A stretch of 64,000 nt of DNA from the NCBI GenBank assembly GCA_905331475.1, contig CAJNYU010000011.1, forward strand, positions 114,947 through 178,946, written 5' to 3'. Positions 15,827-28,740 of the stretch are shown piece after piece. Position 1 is the first letter of the stretch. Each line of letters opens with the position of its first letter. The DNA is from Rotaria socialis. Its lineage: Eukaryota > Rotifera > Eurotatoria > Philodinida > Philodinidae. The position numbers were made by a program, and so were the translations under genes. Below the pieces are notes generated by a model, which saw nothing but the letters and a program-made list of their open reading frames with translations, ran no database searches and was not told where the DNA came from.

Positions 15827-18405
15827 TTATTCGATATGTATATTTGTAGCTAAAATTTCTCCTGTTGATGTTGTTTGACAACCTTGTGAGACATATCGGC
15901 CTGTTTCATCGGCTTGTTCACGTAGGGATATTGCATTTTTACGTTGTGCCACTTTTTTTAGATTACGTCGGAGAACTTCAGCGTCGAGACCACCCGCCAT
16001 TTTTGGCAGTGGACATTGTTCTTCATCAAGCGTTGGTAAACCAATACGACTATGTCGATTAGAACCGGTGGAGTTTATGAATGTCATCGGTGGAGATTGA
16101 TTTCCATTTGAATTATTATTATTATTATTATTATTATTATCAATCGATTCATCGAGTCCACCGTTTGTTTCATTAGACATTTGATAAGCATTTAGATCTT
16201 GATCAATAGGTGTATATCCGTTAGACGGTTGAGAATTTTGATGTTGTTGTTGTTGATTTGTTGAGTAATGATCCAATGCTGGAGGTGATATATAACCACC
16301 ATTACTTAATGTAATCGATGATAGATTATTTGTACTTGCCGAATGAACAATATGAGGTATTGAAGAATTTGAATTAGCTAATGAAATAGATGTCATTAAT
16401 TGAGCAGGACGATTGTTTTGACGTGGCCAAGTTTTCAATGATTTCCACTTTGTTGAACCTTTAGAAATAGAAATCAATAGAAGTATTCTTGAGTAGACTA
16501 ATTTTATTTTTCTATAACCCGATCGGCAATAGTCAATCGATCGAATAGCAATAATAAAAAATGTCTTTTTAAAAAGAAAGTTATATTTAGAACTCATTAA
16601 TATTAAGAAAGCAAACTTCAAATCTAAAGATATTTGCTTCCATAATAGATGATGCTCTTTACACACAAAAAAAGGTATTGTTTACCTTCTTTTGGACCAA
16701 GTATAGCATTAAAGTTCATTGAATCGCCGGGATTAAGAACACATGTAAGATCATTAAATGTTTCAAAATGGCATGATTGTATATCGAAAAAAACTTGCTC
16801 ATTATTTTCCATATTTAAAATTCCGTATTTCGGAAAAATTCTTATAACAACACCCGATGCTGTCATAGATGTTGATTGTTGAGATTGAGGTTGAGTTTGT
16901 GATAATGGTGTTATTACGGTTGATGATGATGATGATGTTTGAAGATTATCATTTTTATTTAATAAAGTTCGTGCCGCTTCCGATTTCACACTCACCGTAC
17001 CATCTATGTGTAATTGAAATACGGCATTATGCCGTTTAAAAAATGTTATAAGATCATCTCGAGTAAATCCAATCAATTGAGCAAGATGATCAGGTGCACG
17101 AGCGATTAATCCAGGTACATTTTGAAGTAGAATACGACCACTTTTATGTAATGAACGCATTACATAATGCACAGCTTTAACTTCGTTTGGTGTTAAACGT
17201 TGATGTGTATTTCGAGTTATGGCCGTCGTCATTGTTGTTGTTGCTGCTGTTGTTGACGATGATGATGATAGTGATGAAGACGATAGTAACATCGATGGAT
17301 TTATACTATTTGTTGGTGTACTTGGCATTGATCCATTATTCATATTCATATTGGTATTACCAATTAATGGTCGTGTACCTGATTTAAAAGATGTTGAACG
17401 TGTTAACATTAAACTATTTCCGCTAACATTCATCATATTATTATTTGATAATGTAACACGACGTTTTGGCGGTGGTGATGGAGGTGGAAATAGTACACCT
17501 GGTAAGTCTGCTTTACCCTAAATAATTGATGAAATGAATTTTTACTTGATCACTTTTTTCTCTTCGCTGTCTAGTTTCTTACTTTAAGACCACAAAATTC
17601 ATCGCGAACAAGAAAAATATGTGGATAACGTAAAAGAAATACTTTAAATTCATTTTGTGGTCCAACATATTTTCGTACATCGGCAGATGCTTGTGATGCA
17701 TGTCCAGCAACACTAACAATGGGTAACCATTCTTCTTCACGCTTTGATAATTGTTTCTTAAAAAAATTTATTGCTTCTTGTTCAATTTCACGCATTGTTT
17801 TAGCATCCCATATAGTTTCAGTATTATTTGTAATATTATTATTCGATAATGTTGTACTTGTTTCTGTTCCACCAGCAATTTCATTCGCCTCGCCAATCGA
17901 GGCGGATGAAATCGTTGATTTGCTTTTATTATGATGAGATTTTGCTGGATTTATTGTGCGTACTGGTGTTGCACTATTTGCTGATACGGTATCATTATTT
18001 ACCGTAAATAATGATGGATACCGAAGCAAGAATTGTTGTAATCCTTGCTCATTACCGCCGACAGCACGCAACATTTGAGGTGTAAATGTTCGATCAGCGA
18101 AGCTATCGTAAAGCTTCACCATCGGCATGGCTTGATTGTTACGGATGAGCACATCAAGAATAAACAGAATTGCTTGATGAGCCACCTGATTAGATAAATA
18201 AATAAATAAATAGATAGACATAAGAAAATTAAAAAAAGAAGAAACTAACCGACGGCTCATCGATTGCTATTCCATGCGTCTTCTCGGCAGATACCACAGG
18301 AATTGGAACGGATGTTGTTGACGACAAAGATGATGATGATGTGGTTATATTAGGTGTTGTTGGCAATGAAAACATCTCCTCCTCCTGTAACAATAAAGAC
18401 GACAT
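15827..18405 (-). CDS. Egalitarian-like winged-helix repeat protein without exonuclease domain
   Basis: Exons 18405-18250, 18185-17583, 17517-16686 and 16458-15827 sum to 740 aa. Three similar modules of about 60-70 residues recur, each ending in F-x-x-(F/H)-x-x-(I/V)-type strands: AHQAILFILDVLIRNNQ to LLRYPSLFTVNND; INFFKKQLSKREEEWLPIVS to FLLRYPHIFLVRDEFCGLK; and KAVHYVMRSLHKSGRILLQN to FFKRHNAVFQLHIDGTVSVK. This matches my memory of the winged-helix repeats of Egalitarian-type RNA-localisation proteins. They are followed by an OB/cold-shock-like stretch (GVVIRIFPKYGILNMENNEQ to LNPGDSMNFNAILGPKEG) and a low-complexity tail with a (AAT)n-coded Asn run. Drosophila Egalitarian continues into a 3'-5' exonuclease domain. 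Here a stop follows QGCQTTSTGEILATNIHIE, with no donor site I can find near it. The family name is moderate confidence; the ORF structure is strong. Confidence 0.7.
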
Positions 18406-18545
18406 GTTTCTTGTCAAATAACAAATCGACAGGAGAAGAAAAAATGATTCACACGAATATATAGGCAAATCATATTCAACAATCTTAAATTGGTCACGGA
18501 TGAATGAATCATGCTACGGTCTTCTCAGTTAATGACACTTGCCAA

Positions 18546-18582
<37 letters not shown>

Positions 18583-20347
18583 ATATATATATGTATATAT
18601 ATGCATATATGAATATATGTACATGTAACTATAGGCAAATGTGCACCTATAAAAATATCAATTAGAGATTTCTCACAGATTTTGACCTTCATTTTCTTTT
18701 CTCTTTCACTCATTCAATTCTATTGTATAATTGATGATGGGGAAAAGATAATGATAATAATAACAATAATAAGGATGATGATGATGATGACAAAGTTCGA
18801 CTACATGTAGTTTTGTGTATGAGATAACTGCTACTAGAAGATTAGTTGTGCACATAGACACATACACACTTCTTTTCTTTCCTTTTCATTTTTGCTTCTC
18901 TCGTCAATTCTCTGTCTGTTTACTCGTTCTTCATAACAACGTCTTACTACTTCTGTATAGGACATGCGTACAAGTATTTCCATCTCTACAAGAAATACCA
19001 GTTCACGTTCACCAGAACAAGAAAATAGATGAGATGAATGTCATTTCTTTATAGACAAGAAGGTCAGAATGCCAAAGGCTCCATTTAATAATTGTACCAT
19101 ATTACTATTATTTATGATCTTTATGATTGAACTATATTCTTTCTTCGTTTATAATAGCCATTTACCTGTCTCTGTATGTTTTTATTTTATTTATGATGAG
19201 ATGAGAGATGTTGGGAGGATACTGTTGATAAGTTAATACTTATAAATGAAAGTAATGTAAGTAGGCGAGAAAAAAAAGAAAGAGAGAGAGAGAGAAATGA
19301 ATAAGAAGCAATTATTTTGAAATAATAAATAAAGTTGTGATGACAACGAAGAAGATGCAGACAATATATGTGTGTGTAAGTGATCTGATTACGAAGCAAG
19401 ATGGTGAGAGCTTCGCGTATGGCGGTGTCGCCGATAATGATGTTGGACTATAGGCTGCTTCTTTCTTCTTTTCGCTTCGGTCTTTTTTGTATTGCCCTGA
19501 AAAGGAGAAAGGGAGAGACAGAGACAGACAAAGAGAATAGGAAGAAAAAATTGACAATATGATTTGTTCGCTCTTGCTTTATATGTCTATCGTCGTTGCT
19601 ATTCTCTTCCGGCACGGTCAATCCCGTTTACTACGAGTGCAAACGAATAACTACGCATAAGAAACATCTGTTTATATTACGACCTACGTTTTACACCAGC
19701 AAAAAAGAAGAAAATATTCTACTTGTTTTTATGTGAGAATTAAAGGAAAAAGAAAAAACGAGAATAGTTTTTTGATTCTAAATAGATAAGAGTTGTCTTT
19801 CTTTCGGGTTAAGAATAGAAAAATATATTGATCAATTTTCAATATTGTTCTTATTAAAACAAAAGGGAAAAAGCTAAATCAATCATCTCCTGCATAATAG
19901 AACTGTCCTATTATGTCAAATAATAATATTAACTTCAATGAATAATGACTAAATCGGTTGAATAGCCAATGAAATGAGTCATTTTTAATCAGATAATTTG
20001 CTATGATTAAAAATTATTCAATTAAAAACATGTTTATCAACACGCACAATTTATCAACAATAACCTTTCAGTTAATTCAATATATTTGAAACAAATATCA
20101 ATTTGATGGAGGTCGCTAAATTACGGATACATTATATATTCAAATAACTTTATGATGAATGATGTACTTCTATATAAGATACAATCTTTAGAGTATCCAA
20201 AGAGAAATCCATTAGTAAGAAATGTCGTTAGTAATGTGTCATCAAACTGATGGTAATGCAATAAAACGAAGAGAAAAATTTTTGTCACAGAAGCCCAAAT
20301 ATTAACCATACATTGATGTTAGATGATCCATCGTTGTTTTCTATACC
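18406..20347. other. Intergenic, microsatellite-rich
   Basis: About 1.9 kb upstream of the Egalitarian-like gene. It holds an (AT)n/(TGTA)n tract at 18549-18625, ATA/ATG trinucleotide runs near 18750-18790 and a (GA)n run near 19278-19296. Open frames here are short and low complexity. I see no gene. Confidence 0.6.
18549..18625. repeat. (AT)n / TATG microsatellite
   Basis: A run of AT dinucleotides passes into TGTATATATATG-type sequence just upstream of the Egalitarian-like gene. Confidence 0.95.
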
Positions 20348-20400
20348 ATGCATAATATCTTCCCGATGAGTGTTTTCATGGTTTGTTTTCTTTCTACAGG

Positions 20401-20533
20401 CGTCTTGGTTATGGCCTTGCTGTTGTTTCTTCTTTATATGTTAACGCTAGTCTATCTCTTTTTTTTGTCATGGCTATTTGTTACTCAAAAAAATAGACCG
20501 AACAAAAAGCTACCAGAAACAGAAAACTCAAGG
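20401..20533 (+). CDS. Possible exon of an unrecognised single-pass membrane protein
   Basis: A strong acceptor (TTCTTTCTACAG, ending at 20400) precedes an open stretch reading VLVMALLLFLLYMLTLVYLF, then FLSWLFVTQKNRPNKKLPE. It stops at a plausible donor (AAG before GTAATA). The pattern is one hydrophobic helix followed by a basic stop-transfer sequence. An ATG at 20348 could also start it upstream. Joining to the next acceptor (near 21068) gives only a few residues before a stop. I do not recognise a family, and it may be a gene remnant. Confidence 0.25.
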
Positions 20534-21121
20534 TAATATTTTATTTGTATCTTGGATATTGCTGTGTGTTTATCTGTTTGATCCGATTTCATCTTTAAAG
20601 ATCATGTTATTACTATAAATGAATAGAGAAAAAAGCTGAGTTATTAGTTTCAATACTCGATATCAAAAAGGAATATCTGGAAATTGAATTAAGTACTTGA
20701 AAATGATCGTATCGATAGATGAAGTGTTGACTTGCATATACTTATTATTTTTTTTCTTTCTTTCGGAAATTATGTTGACAATTATATACTTTTCTTTCCT
20801 TGACAAGCAAAAGCTATGATTATCAAGTACTATTATCATATATGGATTAGATAGAATATGCCAAAATATGATAAACTACTAAAGAAAAGGTCGTATACGC
20901 ATTTATTTGTACTTACAGAAGTTAATTCAACTCTATAATAAGATTTAATGAACTCATACTTTGAATCATACTTTTAAACAACGAAAATTACGATAATAAA
21001 AATACAAAACCAGATATATGAGTGTAACTTCGTGTTTATTTTTGATGCTATAAATGATTATTTTCAGTGGAGTCGGTACATGATGAATCAAAGAAAATGT
21101 AAGTTATATATGTATACTATC

Positions 21122-21379
21122 ACCAGAAGATATTAGCTTAACAACTAGATCGATTAGTCTGATAAATGGCTTTCCAGATACAATATATGATTCTTCTCTG
21201 GATATCGATACAACATCTAACATTCAAATCGTATCACAGTCAATTGAGTATCATGTGATTAGATTTCTCTTTCAACTAGAAACGAATCCATCGATATCAT
21301 CCATAGATCACCTAGAACCTCATGTCCAAAGTGGCCTATGGTATTACAGTGGCTCCTGCGACGTATTTTTGCATTGGTG
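21122..21379 (+). pseudogene. Unrecognised open stretch, possible exon remnant
   Basis: An 86-codon stretch is open without an ATG: PEDISLTTRSISLINGFPDT, then IYDSSLDIDTTSNIQIVSQS, and further to LWYYSGSCDVFLHW and a stop. Composition is protein-like (Ser/Asp/Ile rich), and a CAG acceptor-like site precedes it. The phases do not join to the exon-like piece near 20401-20533. It could be the decayed 3' end of that gene. Confidence 0.2.
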
Positions 21380-21880
21380 AGATGCTCAATTTTAGCGCCA
21401 AGATATTCGCCATCTAAATGTTTTTCTATGGCATGAATTATTGATTCATCGTAGGAGACGGCTATCTTTGATTTGCGTCATCCTCCAATAATAGACCAGA
21501 TTATGAAATTATATTATGTACCAGATAGATAATAATATCAATTGACATGATGTCACAGCAAATAGATATATCGGCTTTAAATAAGTTCATGATACGCAAT
21601 GTAAAATATATTGTAGATTGCATAGAACTATGACTATGATGGATTTCTGAGCGTGACTCTCTATTGCAATTGAACTAAGCACGAAAAGTTATATAATTGA
21701 AACAGGCAGCGCCATCTGTTTGTCATTCATGAATGGTTTCGTTCAGCAAACGAATCAATTAGATCAATCAAAGAAAGAAAGAAGATCCAAAACGCTAGAA
21801 TAAGACAAAAGAAATATTTAACTCAACAATAATCTTATTATTTTTCCTATTTTTAAGATGCTTTAGGAAACTGCACGAAT

Positions 21881-24071
21881 ATGTCAGAACAAGATAAATT
21901 AATTTTAGCTTTAATCGAACATCTTAGAAAGAAACTTTTACTTATACCACATTCAAATGACATGGACACTCCAGTAAGTTACTACTCGTTTTTTTTTTGT
22001 GTTTTTGTAATAGTTCATCACTTCATAAGCGATTCTGATTAGAATGACGATGAATGTACAAAAAAATTAATTGAAAATCGTTATAAATTAATTCATACCA
22101 TGTGTCAAACTGCTAAAGTAATGGATTATCTTGAATCAAACGGCGTGGTACCACGTTCTATTTGCTCACGTATTCTTCATGTAAGTAAACCATATAAAGC
22201 AAAAGATTTTACTTTTTTGATATTAATTTCAAATAAAAAAAAATAGGAATATCGTGTACCAGAAGATCGAAATAGAGCATTACTCGATTTCTTATTCAGT
22301 CGTGCAAAAAATGCTTTTCGTCCTTTGATCGAAGCACTTTATCTATCCGGTAAGTCTTTTATTGACTTTCTAAAATTTTCAGTTCAATAGGTATGTAGAG
22401 CAATAGTTGACTTCACGTCACACAAACAATAAAATCATTTTATTTGAAGACGCGTAACTTCCAAGTACCAGTCCAAGGTACTTGATGAAATTTCACTAAC
22501 TGGTCTGGGACATATTCTGCTAAGAAAAAAACTAAAGTCCTGTGAATTTTTTTTGTGGTATAGCATCCGCCAACTTTTGCACTACTAATTGACACATTAT
22601 TTTAGGTAATGAACATCTTGTTCAATTGCTCGATGAAAATTTTCTCTTGAGCAACGTTCGACAACAAATCGATGCTGAATATCGGTTCCCAACGGCTGTT
22701 GGACGACATGTATCACTTCCTACAAGTGTTGAAGATGAAAAATTACGTAATTTCAATAATAATATCGAATCATTGGAAAATCAAATTTCACTTTTCAATT
22801 TAAATGATGTTGAAATAACGAAATTCGATGACGAAGTACAAATGGGCTTTGAAGTTCAATTATTAACATCGGATTTACTCGAACAATATCCTCAATTAGA
22901 TCCAATGCAACGATCGAATAAAGTTTGTGATGAGTCAATTTTCTTTTTAAAATAAAACGGATTGTTTTTGTCTTCTCTAGTGTTATCGAATGTTGAGTCG
23001 ACCTCGTGGTCAATGTTTATTAATAAATAATGTTGATGCATTTAAAACAATGGAAATTCGTCAAGGATCAGATATCGATGCTAGTAAATTAAAAAGTTTA
23101 TATGAACAATTGGGTTTTGTTGTTGTTGTTCGACGAAATCTTATTCATAAAGTTTGTTAAAAAAATCAATTTCATCGTTTTCTGCTGCTTTAAAGAAACA
23201 CTTTCGATTTAGGAAATGGTCAATGTCATAAAAAATTTTGCCGATCTAATTGAAGAACAAAAAGAGACATGTGATTGTGCTGTGATTATTATTTTAAGTC
23301 ATGGCGGAAATGGAACGATCTATGCCGTCGATGAACTCGCATTAGATGTAAGTTGTTCAATGGTGCAAATTAATAGAAAACTGTCTTTCTATTTTACAAG
23401 GTGGACGAACAAATTATATCTGTATTTGATGATCATTTAATAGGAAAACCAAAGCTATTTATTTTGCAAGCATGTCGTGGATGTAAAGAATAATTTTGAA
23501 ATTTTATGAAACAAATCCTTTTTGTTGTTTTAGCTCAATGTAATTATCGTTCGGAATCAGCGACTCGTTTATGGTCAACCGATAGCATTATCAATGAAAC
23601 AAATATCGATAGTGGCAGTCATGTAATAACAAAAGTTCCCAAACGTAGCGATATGGCCATATGGTATTCAACGTTGAAAGGTGATTTTGGTTTATATTTA
23701 CAATGAAAGTAAAATAGAAAAGTGAATTGTTTTAGATTATGTTTCATGGCGTTTACCCGATGAGGGTAGTGTATTTATTCAATCGTTAATTACAGTTTTT
23801 GCACGAACTGCGTGGCATTACGATTTAGTTACAATGGTTCAATGTGTAAGAGGATTAATTAATTTAAGTCGTTTTTAATTATCTATTCGAATTTTAGGTT
23901 AATCGTACGATGAAAGAAAAATTTGCTGCTCATGAGTCAACACCATTTCAAACGCCGTGCTTTGAATATCATCTTGATTATGTAAGTTGATAAAAAAAAA
24001 GTTCATAATTGATTTAATGCTTTTATTTATAGCCTTTATATTTCAACCCAGGTTGTTTCGATCAAAATTAA
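21881..24071 (+). CDS. CARD-containing initiator-type caspase (11 exons)
   Basis: A cysteine protease of apoptosis or inflammation. Exons 21881-21973, 22043-22180, 22247-22349, 22606-22922, 22981-23151, 23213-23347, 23401-23482, 23534-23680, 23736-23845, 23898-23981 and 24033-24071 give 472 aa. Residues about 1-120 form a CARD-like death-fold domain (KVMDYLESNGVVPRSI, NRALLDFLFSRAKNAFRPLI, GNEHLVQLLDEN). The large subunit begins CYRMLSRPRGQCLLINN; catalytic His is in IIILSHGGNG and catalytic Cys in LFILQACRG, split by an intron just after it. The small subunit has SDMAIWYSTLKDYVSWRLPD with the S1-pocket Arg, then GSVFIQSL. CARD plus QACRG suggests a caspase-2/9-like initiator recruited to an adaptor platform. 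The linker between subunits is short. All catalytic residues are intact. Confidence 0.95.
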
Positions 24072-25129
24072 AGATTATTTCGTCTAGTCAAATATATTGA
24101 TGTATTTTTTTTTCTTAATAAAAATCGACTTTGTAGAAATTAATCTATTACAAACTTTACATTATGAACAAAATCAAAAGTCAACATAAGTAATCTGGAA
24201 TGATAGGTTTTTTATTTGTTTGAGAATAATCGAAAAGTCTAACATACACTTTCCTATATCATGTTTCTCTTATTGATCCACAGTAGTAAATCAAATTGTT
24301 TCAATAAAAATTTAGAAAAAATTGGTTTTATCATGAAGATAGAAATTTTCTTTTCTTTTAATGAATGATTATATAAGAGAAAATTTGTAATATGAATTGT
24401 AAAGAGTTTCTTTATTGTCTTTTTTTTTATAAACATACAATTGAACATGGGAACATGATTCACATTTGATAAGCATTTATTCTCTTGATAAATATTTGTA
24501 ATTAAAGATCATGTCTCAAGAGAAATCACCTTCACACATTCCTTTTTCTTTTCTTTCTCGTTTTGTTTGACCTCAATTTAACTTTCCACACCTTCAACAT
24601 AACTTTTTCTTTTGCACATATACGATCAAGGTAAAAGAGCCTGATATACTCTCTCATCAGATACTGATCGTACGAGGACATATTTCTCTATGTAGTCGAG
24701 GAGCAGACGACATCATAAGTCTCACGCCATTCTTGCTTCTCATTCAAGGTCATTATGAGCATATTAGACACCTATTGACTATGTTTTCCTCCTATATTCA
24801 AAGTCTTAATCTGTATAAATCGAAGTATTTATCTTTAATTCAGAATTGTACACCTATATTTAAAGGAACAAACTCTAGAAATGTAAAGGATTAGAGTTCT
24901 ACAAACAACAATGAGTATCGATGAAAAGATAATTTATGCGTGTGAAGCCTTTTGTAATACAAAGAAAAACGAACGATGAAGAATATCGATCATTTTTGAT
25001 GACGAAAAAAAGTGATTTAGTATACCAGCAGCTTTACTACTTCTTCTATAAGATGTTGTTAAGTAAAACACAAACGAAAAGTTTTAGGTGAATTAAGAAA
25101 GAAAGAACATAAAGTTACGTGAACGACGC

Positions 25130-25168
<39 letters not shown>

Positions 25169-25589
25169 CTAAGATATATTTATATAAACATATGTATTTA
25201 AAGATGTCCAATCTTTTACAATTGTCCTCCAGTTGCAGCGCCGTTGTAGACAGCGACAGCGATAATGATGGTAGGCGACTATACAATACTATAGATAGAC
25301 GAAGGAGAAAAAGATACATTCTTTATGAGCGTACAGACAAAATGTCGAATGAGGACGAAAAAAAGGAAAAAAAAAAGAACAAGAGAACAAAGAGGTATGT
25401 ATACCAATAGTTGAACCATTTTAAAGTGTCATTAGTATTTGATACCTATCATTACAACAACGTCGAACAATTTTGTCGATAGTGTAATAGTATGCATGTG
25501 TTTATTTATAATAGTTCTGATGAAAAAAAGGGAAATATTTGAAAAGACATTATTGATTTTTTCCAGATATTATTCTGATTGTTTGTTTC
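24072..25589. other. Intergenic, caspase to 7TM gene
   Basis: About 1.5 kb AT-rich sequence with the caspase 3' UTR (AATAAA at 24117) and a (GA)n run at about 25134-25163. A short plus-strand frame (25341-25394, charged Lys/Glu-rich) ends at a good donor (GAG before GTATGT), but its phase does not fit the next gene; it may be 5' UTR. Confidence 0.5.
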
Positions 25590-26814
25590 ATGTTAATGGC
25601 GTGTATAAATAATTCATTTTCTTCACATATATTCGTAAGTGATCTTCCATCGTACGGTCTTATTGGTCTTATATGTATTGGTCTGATTCTCTATTTCTCG
25701 TATATCATAACTTACCTTCGAAATGATCATTTATCAATAACAATTTACATAAATATATCTCAATTATTTCTATTTTTTGTCTTACTGAGCCCAATAACAT
25801 TTCTTATTCGACCATCAGCATCAACAAAGCTGGTTTGTTCATTACAAACATTTTCATTACAAATTTTTCCTTTTTTTCTCCTACTTGGTTTTAATACTCA
25901 TTTTATTTATCAATGGTTATTACGAACAAAAGAAAATTCTACTCGAAAAACTTGCCTCGTATCGATAAGTTCATTTTTAATATTTTTTCTTGCTATGCTA
26001 ATTCAAACAAGCATAATTCTGATCTGGTTTTATAATCATCATAATTACCGACATCTTTATAATTCATGTACAGATGAATGTTATCGACCTTTGTTTCTTT
26101 GCTCATTAGCATTCAATTTTTTTCTACTATTTCTTTTCTCGCTTCAATCAAGTATACGATATCATTTGTTCAATTGTCAAACTGATCTTATTTATTTACT
26201 AATAAGTGTTCTTGCATTATGCGCGACGATTATATGGATTTGTTTGTATTTATTTATTCCATTAAGATCATCATTGACATTTTATATGAATAATAATTAT
26301 ATCCTTGCTTATGGAAATTTATTTCTTGTTTATTCATTTCTTGGACCTTTACTATTTGAACAACTTTTTTATCATCAAAATATCCGTAGTAAAGATCATT
26401 TACATAAGGTATGAGCTTTTTGACACGATACAGATTAAAATTAAAACAAACTTTTGTTTCTTCTTGTTTTAGCCTAGTAAAATGTCATTTAAATCTTTAT
26501 CTTTGACAAAAGAGCAACAACGCGCATTCATGGCCGCTTATATTAAACGTAATTTAACAGCATCATGCGAAAACCTTACAACGGTGACAATGTCATCACC
26601 TATGCCAATGAATCGACAAATCAATCAAGATTTAACCCACACATGTCATTCAACACTGAGTGTTGATAGTTTATGTCCAACATTAGTTAGTACAATTTCG
26701 CATGGTACACCACCTAAAACATTACCAATTGCGACAACAGATACGTCGAGTTGTGGAACATTGACAAGTGAATATTTACTTCTATCAACCTCACCAATTT
26801 ATGAAATGAAATAA
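25590..26814 (+). CDS. Seven-transmembrane receptor, class C-like
   Basis: Exons 25590-26408 and 26473-26814 give about 387 aa. Seven hydrophobic helices are visible in exon 1: YGLIGLICIGLILYFSYIIT; SITIYINISQLFLFFVLLS; the third after a Cys (CSLQTFSLQIFPFFLLLGF); CLVSISSFLIFFLAMLIQTS; LFLCSLAFNFFLLFLFSLQS; IYLLISVLALCATIIWICLY; and ILAYGNLFLVYSFLGPLLF. The Cys at the start of helix 3 and the short loops resemble the heptahelical part of class C (metabotropic-glutamate-like) GPCRs without a Venus-flytrap domain. Exon 2 encodes a cytoplasmic Ser/Thr-rich tail. The frame is open upstream of the chosen ATG back to a TTCCAG acceptor at 25566, adding IILIVCF, so an additional 5' exon is possible. 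No class A DRY or NPxxY motif is present. Confidence 0.72.
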
Positions 26815-28031
26815 TCATATTTATTGAAGAGACATAAATAACCGGTGATGAATAAAATGTTGGATTGTTTTTTATAAAACGGTTCAGTCCCGTTCCATCG
26901 ACTCATTTTTGTAGTCAATGAAGAAAAATTCTCCATTTTGTTCATAAATTTTTTTTTCTAATAGATCGACCTCCATAGAATAATAACGAATTATTTATTC
27001 AACAAGTTATAGTACGATCTAATAAAGAGTATTTAACATTACTCTTTGTTTCTTAAAATTGATCTCACAATACGTTTGTCATGATAAGAACTGTACAAGA
27101 TTACAACCAGGAGAAAGACAAGTTGTTGAGATTGATATTATTCTATTGATCTTATCAATAAGAATAGAGTGTACAGAAAATAAAATTAATCATCGATTAG
27201 ATAAATAAAAGAATTGAAGCTCATATATTTTCTATAAATGAAAAAATCCCAGATGTTGTGAAGAAAATTTATATTCTTATTACGACACGAGAAATCTTTT
27301 GCTATTTAAATTCCCAAGTGGACATATTTTCTTAGAGTTAACTAATTTGTCGACATTTCCTCCTACGGTTGTTGACGTAGCTATAATATGCATTGGGTTA
27401 CAGTGAACCAACAGGTTGCCCACCTATAATTCTTCTTTTGTTTCTGTTTCATACTCGTCTGACTATTGCAAGAGTAAATGATAACTCTTTCAAAATGCTT
27501 CGAGAATGCCATTACGTTTTATTATTCATTTGTGATTGATCAAAGGAGAAAACAACTGATAATAGAATGACAAAGAAAAAAAAACATTCATATCGACGGA
27601 ATGAGCTGATATATTTTCACAAAGTATTTGTCAATAAAAACTTTCAATAATGAATAATGAATTTTGAAGCTCTTCGAAAAGGAGTCAATAGAAAAAATGA
27701 TATTCAAGGTAAAATTGAATGAACTGGTATCAATCAAAATAAACGAGAATATATATGTCTGAAATACTATCTACAGGTAGTTTTCATGATGAAGTCTCCA
27801 GTGTCCTATTTTGACGTAGATGAAAATAAGAGATTGGATATCATATTTATTAAAATTTCAAGAGTGTGAAGCATCTTAATAATAGTGTGTAGTCATTTTT
27901 GTAGATTTATTTCCAGCATACATATACACGTAGAGTTAACTATAAAAAGAAAGCAGAGACTCAGCGATTAAAAATTTAGTGCTTAAGTTTAATTTCAGTC
28001 TGATTCACTGTGAAGTATATTTGATAAAGGG
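26815..28031. other. Intergenic, no gene seen
   Basis: About 1.2 kb AT-rich sequence downstream of the seven-helix receptor gene. No ORF, RNA gene or clear repeat was found before the fold-back element begins. Confidence 0.5.
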
Positions 28032-28719
28032 ACGTTGATGAAGTTAGCACAAGATTCGAGTTTTTCCAGCCCGGATTCGCCTATATGGTTGTGTTGAATT
28101 TCATTTTCGTTGTGTTGGAGGCAGAATTTTGTGCTGAATCGAATGGTGCAATTTTAGAAGGGGGTTACCGATCAAAATCTGGCACTTTACCTGGAAATAC
28201 TGCTTTTTCTGAAAATCTTGTAGAAGTAATTCCAGCCCGGATTCGCTGCTTTAGCTGTGTTGGTTTTGGAAATGGTTGTGTTGAATTTAGAATGAAATTC
28301 TGCATCGAATAATGTTAAAGTTGTATGGGGTCATCGACCAAAGTTCTTCGACTTGGGTGGGGCTGGAATATAGATTTAGAGGGATGACTTGGGTGAGACC
28401 AGAAATTTTTAGATCGATGACCCCATACAAGTTTAGCATCATTCGATGCAGAATTTCATTCTGAATTCAACACAACCATTTTCAGATTCAACACAGCTAA
28501 CGCAGCGAATCCGGGCTGGAATTACTTCTACAAGATTTTCAGAAAAAGCAGTATTTCCAGGTAAAGTGCCTGATTTTGATCGGCAACTCCCTTTAAAAAT
28601 TACGCCATTCGATTCAGCGCAAAATTCTGCATCCAACACAACGAAAATGAAATTCAACACAACCATATAGGCGAATCCGGGCTGGAAAAACTCGAATCTT
28701 GTGCTAACTTCCCTAACGT
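28032..28719. mobile_element. 688-bp fold-back (inverted-repeat) element
   Basis: The arms at about 28032-28340 and 28405-28719 are near-perfect reverse complements. Both outer ends read ACGTT, four differing bases, then AAGTTAGCACAAG. The spacer is about 65 bases, and the sequence TATGGGGTCATCGA recurs inverted just outside it. Translating either arm in the outward frame gives the same peptide with a few substitutions, which is a symmetry artefact and not a gene. No transposase is present, so it would be non-autonomous. Confidence 0.9.
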
Positions 28720-28740
28720 AATATTATTCACTATAAGCCA

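Noticed and set aside
15657-15881. Open frames on both strands just after the Cys-loop receptor start
   Set aside because: Low-complexity Lys/Arg or Phe-rich translations; they lie in the 5' flank and in the Egalitarian-like 3' exon's antisense.
25341-25394. Charged 5' exon joined to the seven-helix receptor
   Set aside because: The donor phase leaves two bases, and joining to the acceptor at 25566 runs into a stop.
28085-28666. Two 75-residue open frames on opposite strands with nearly identical proteins
   Set aside because: They are mirror images produced by the fold-back arms; no domain or splice context supports a gene.
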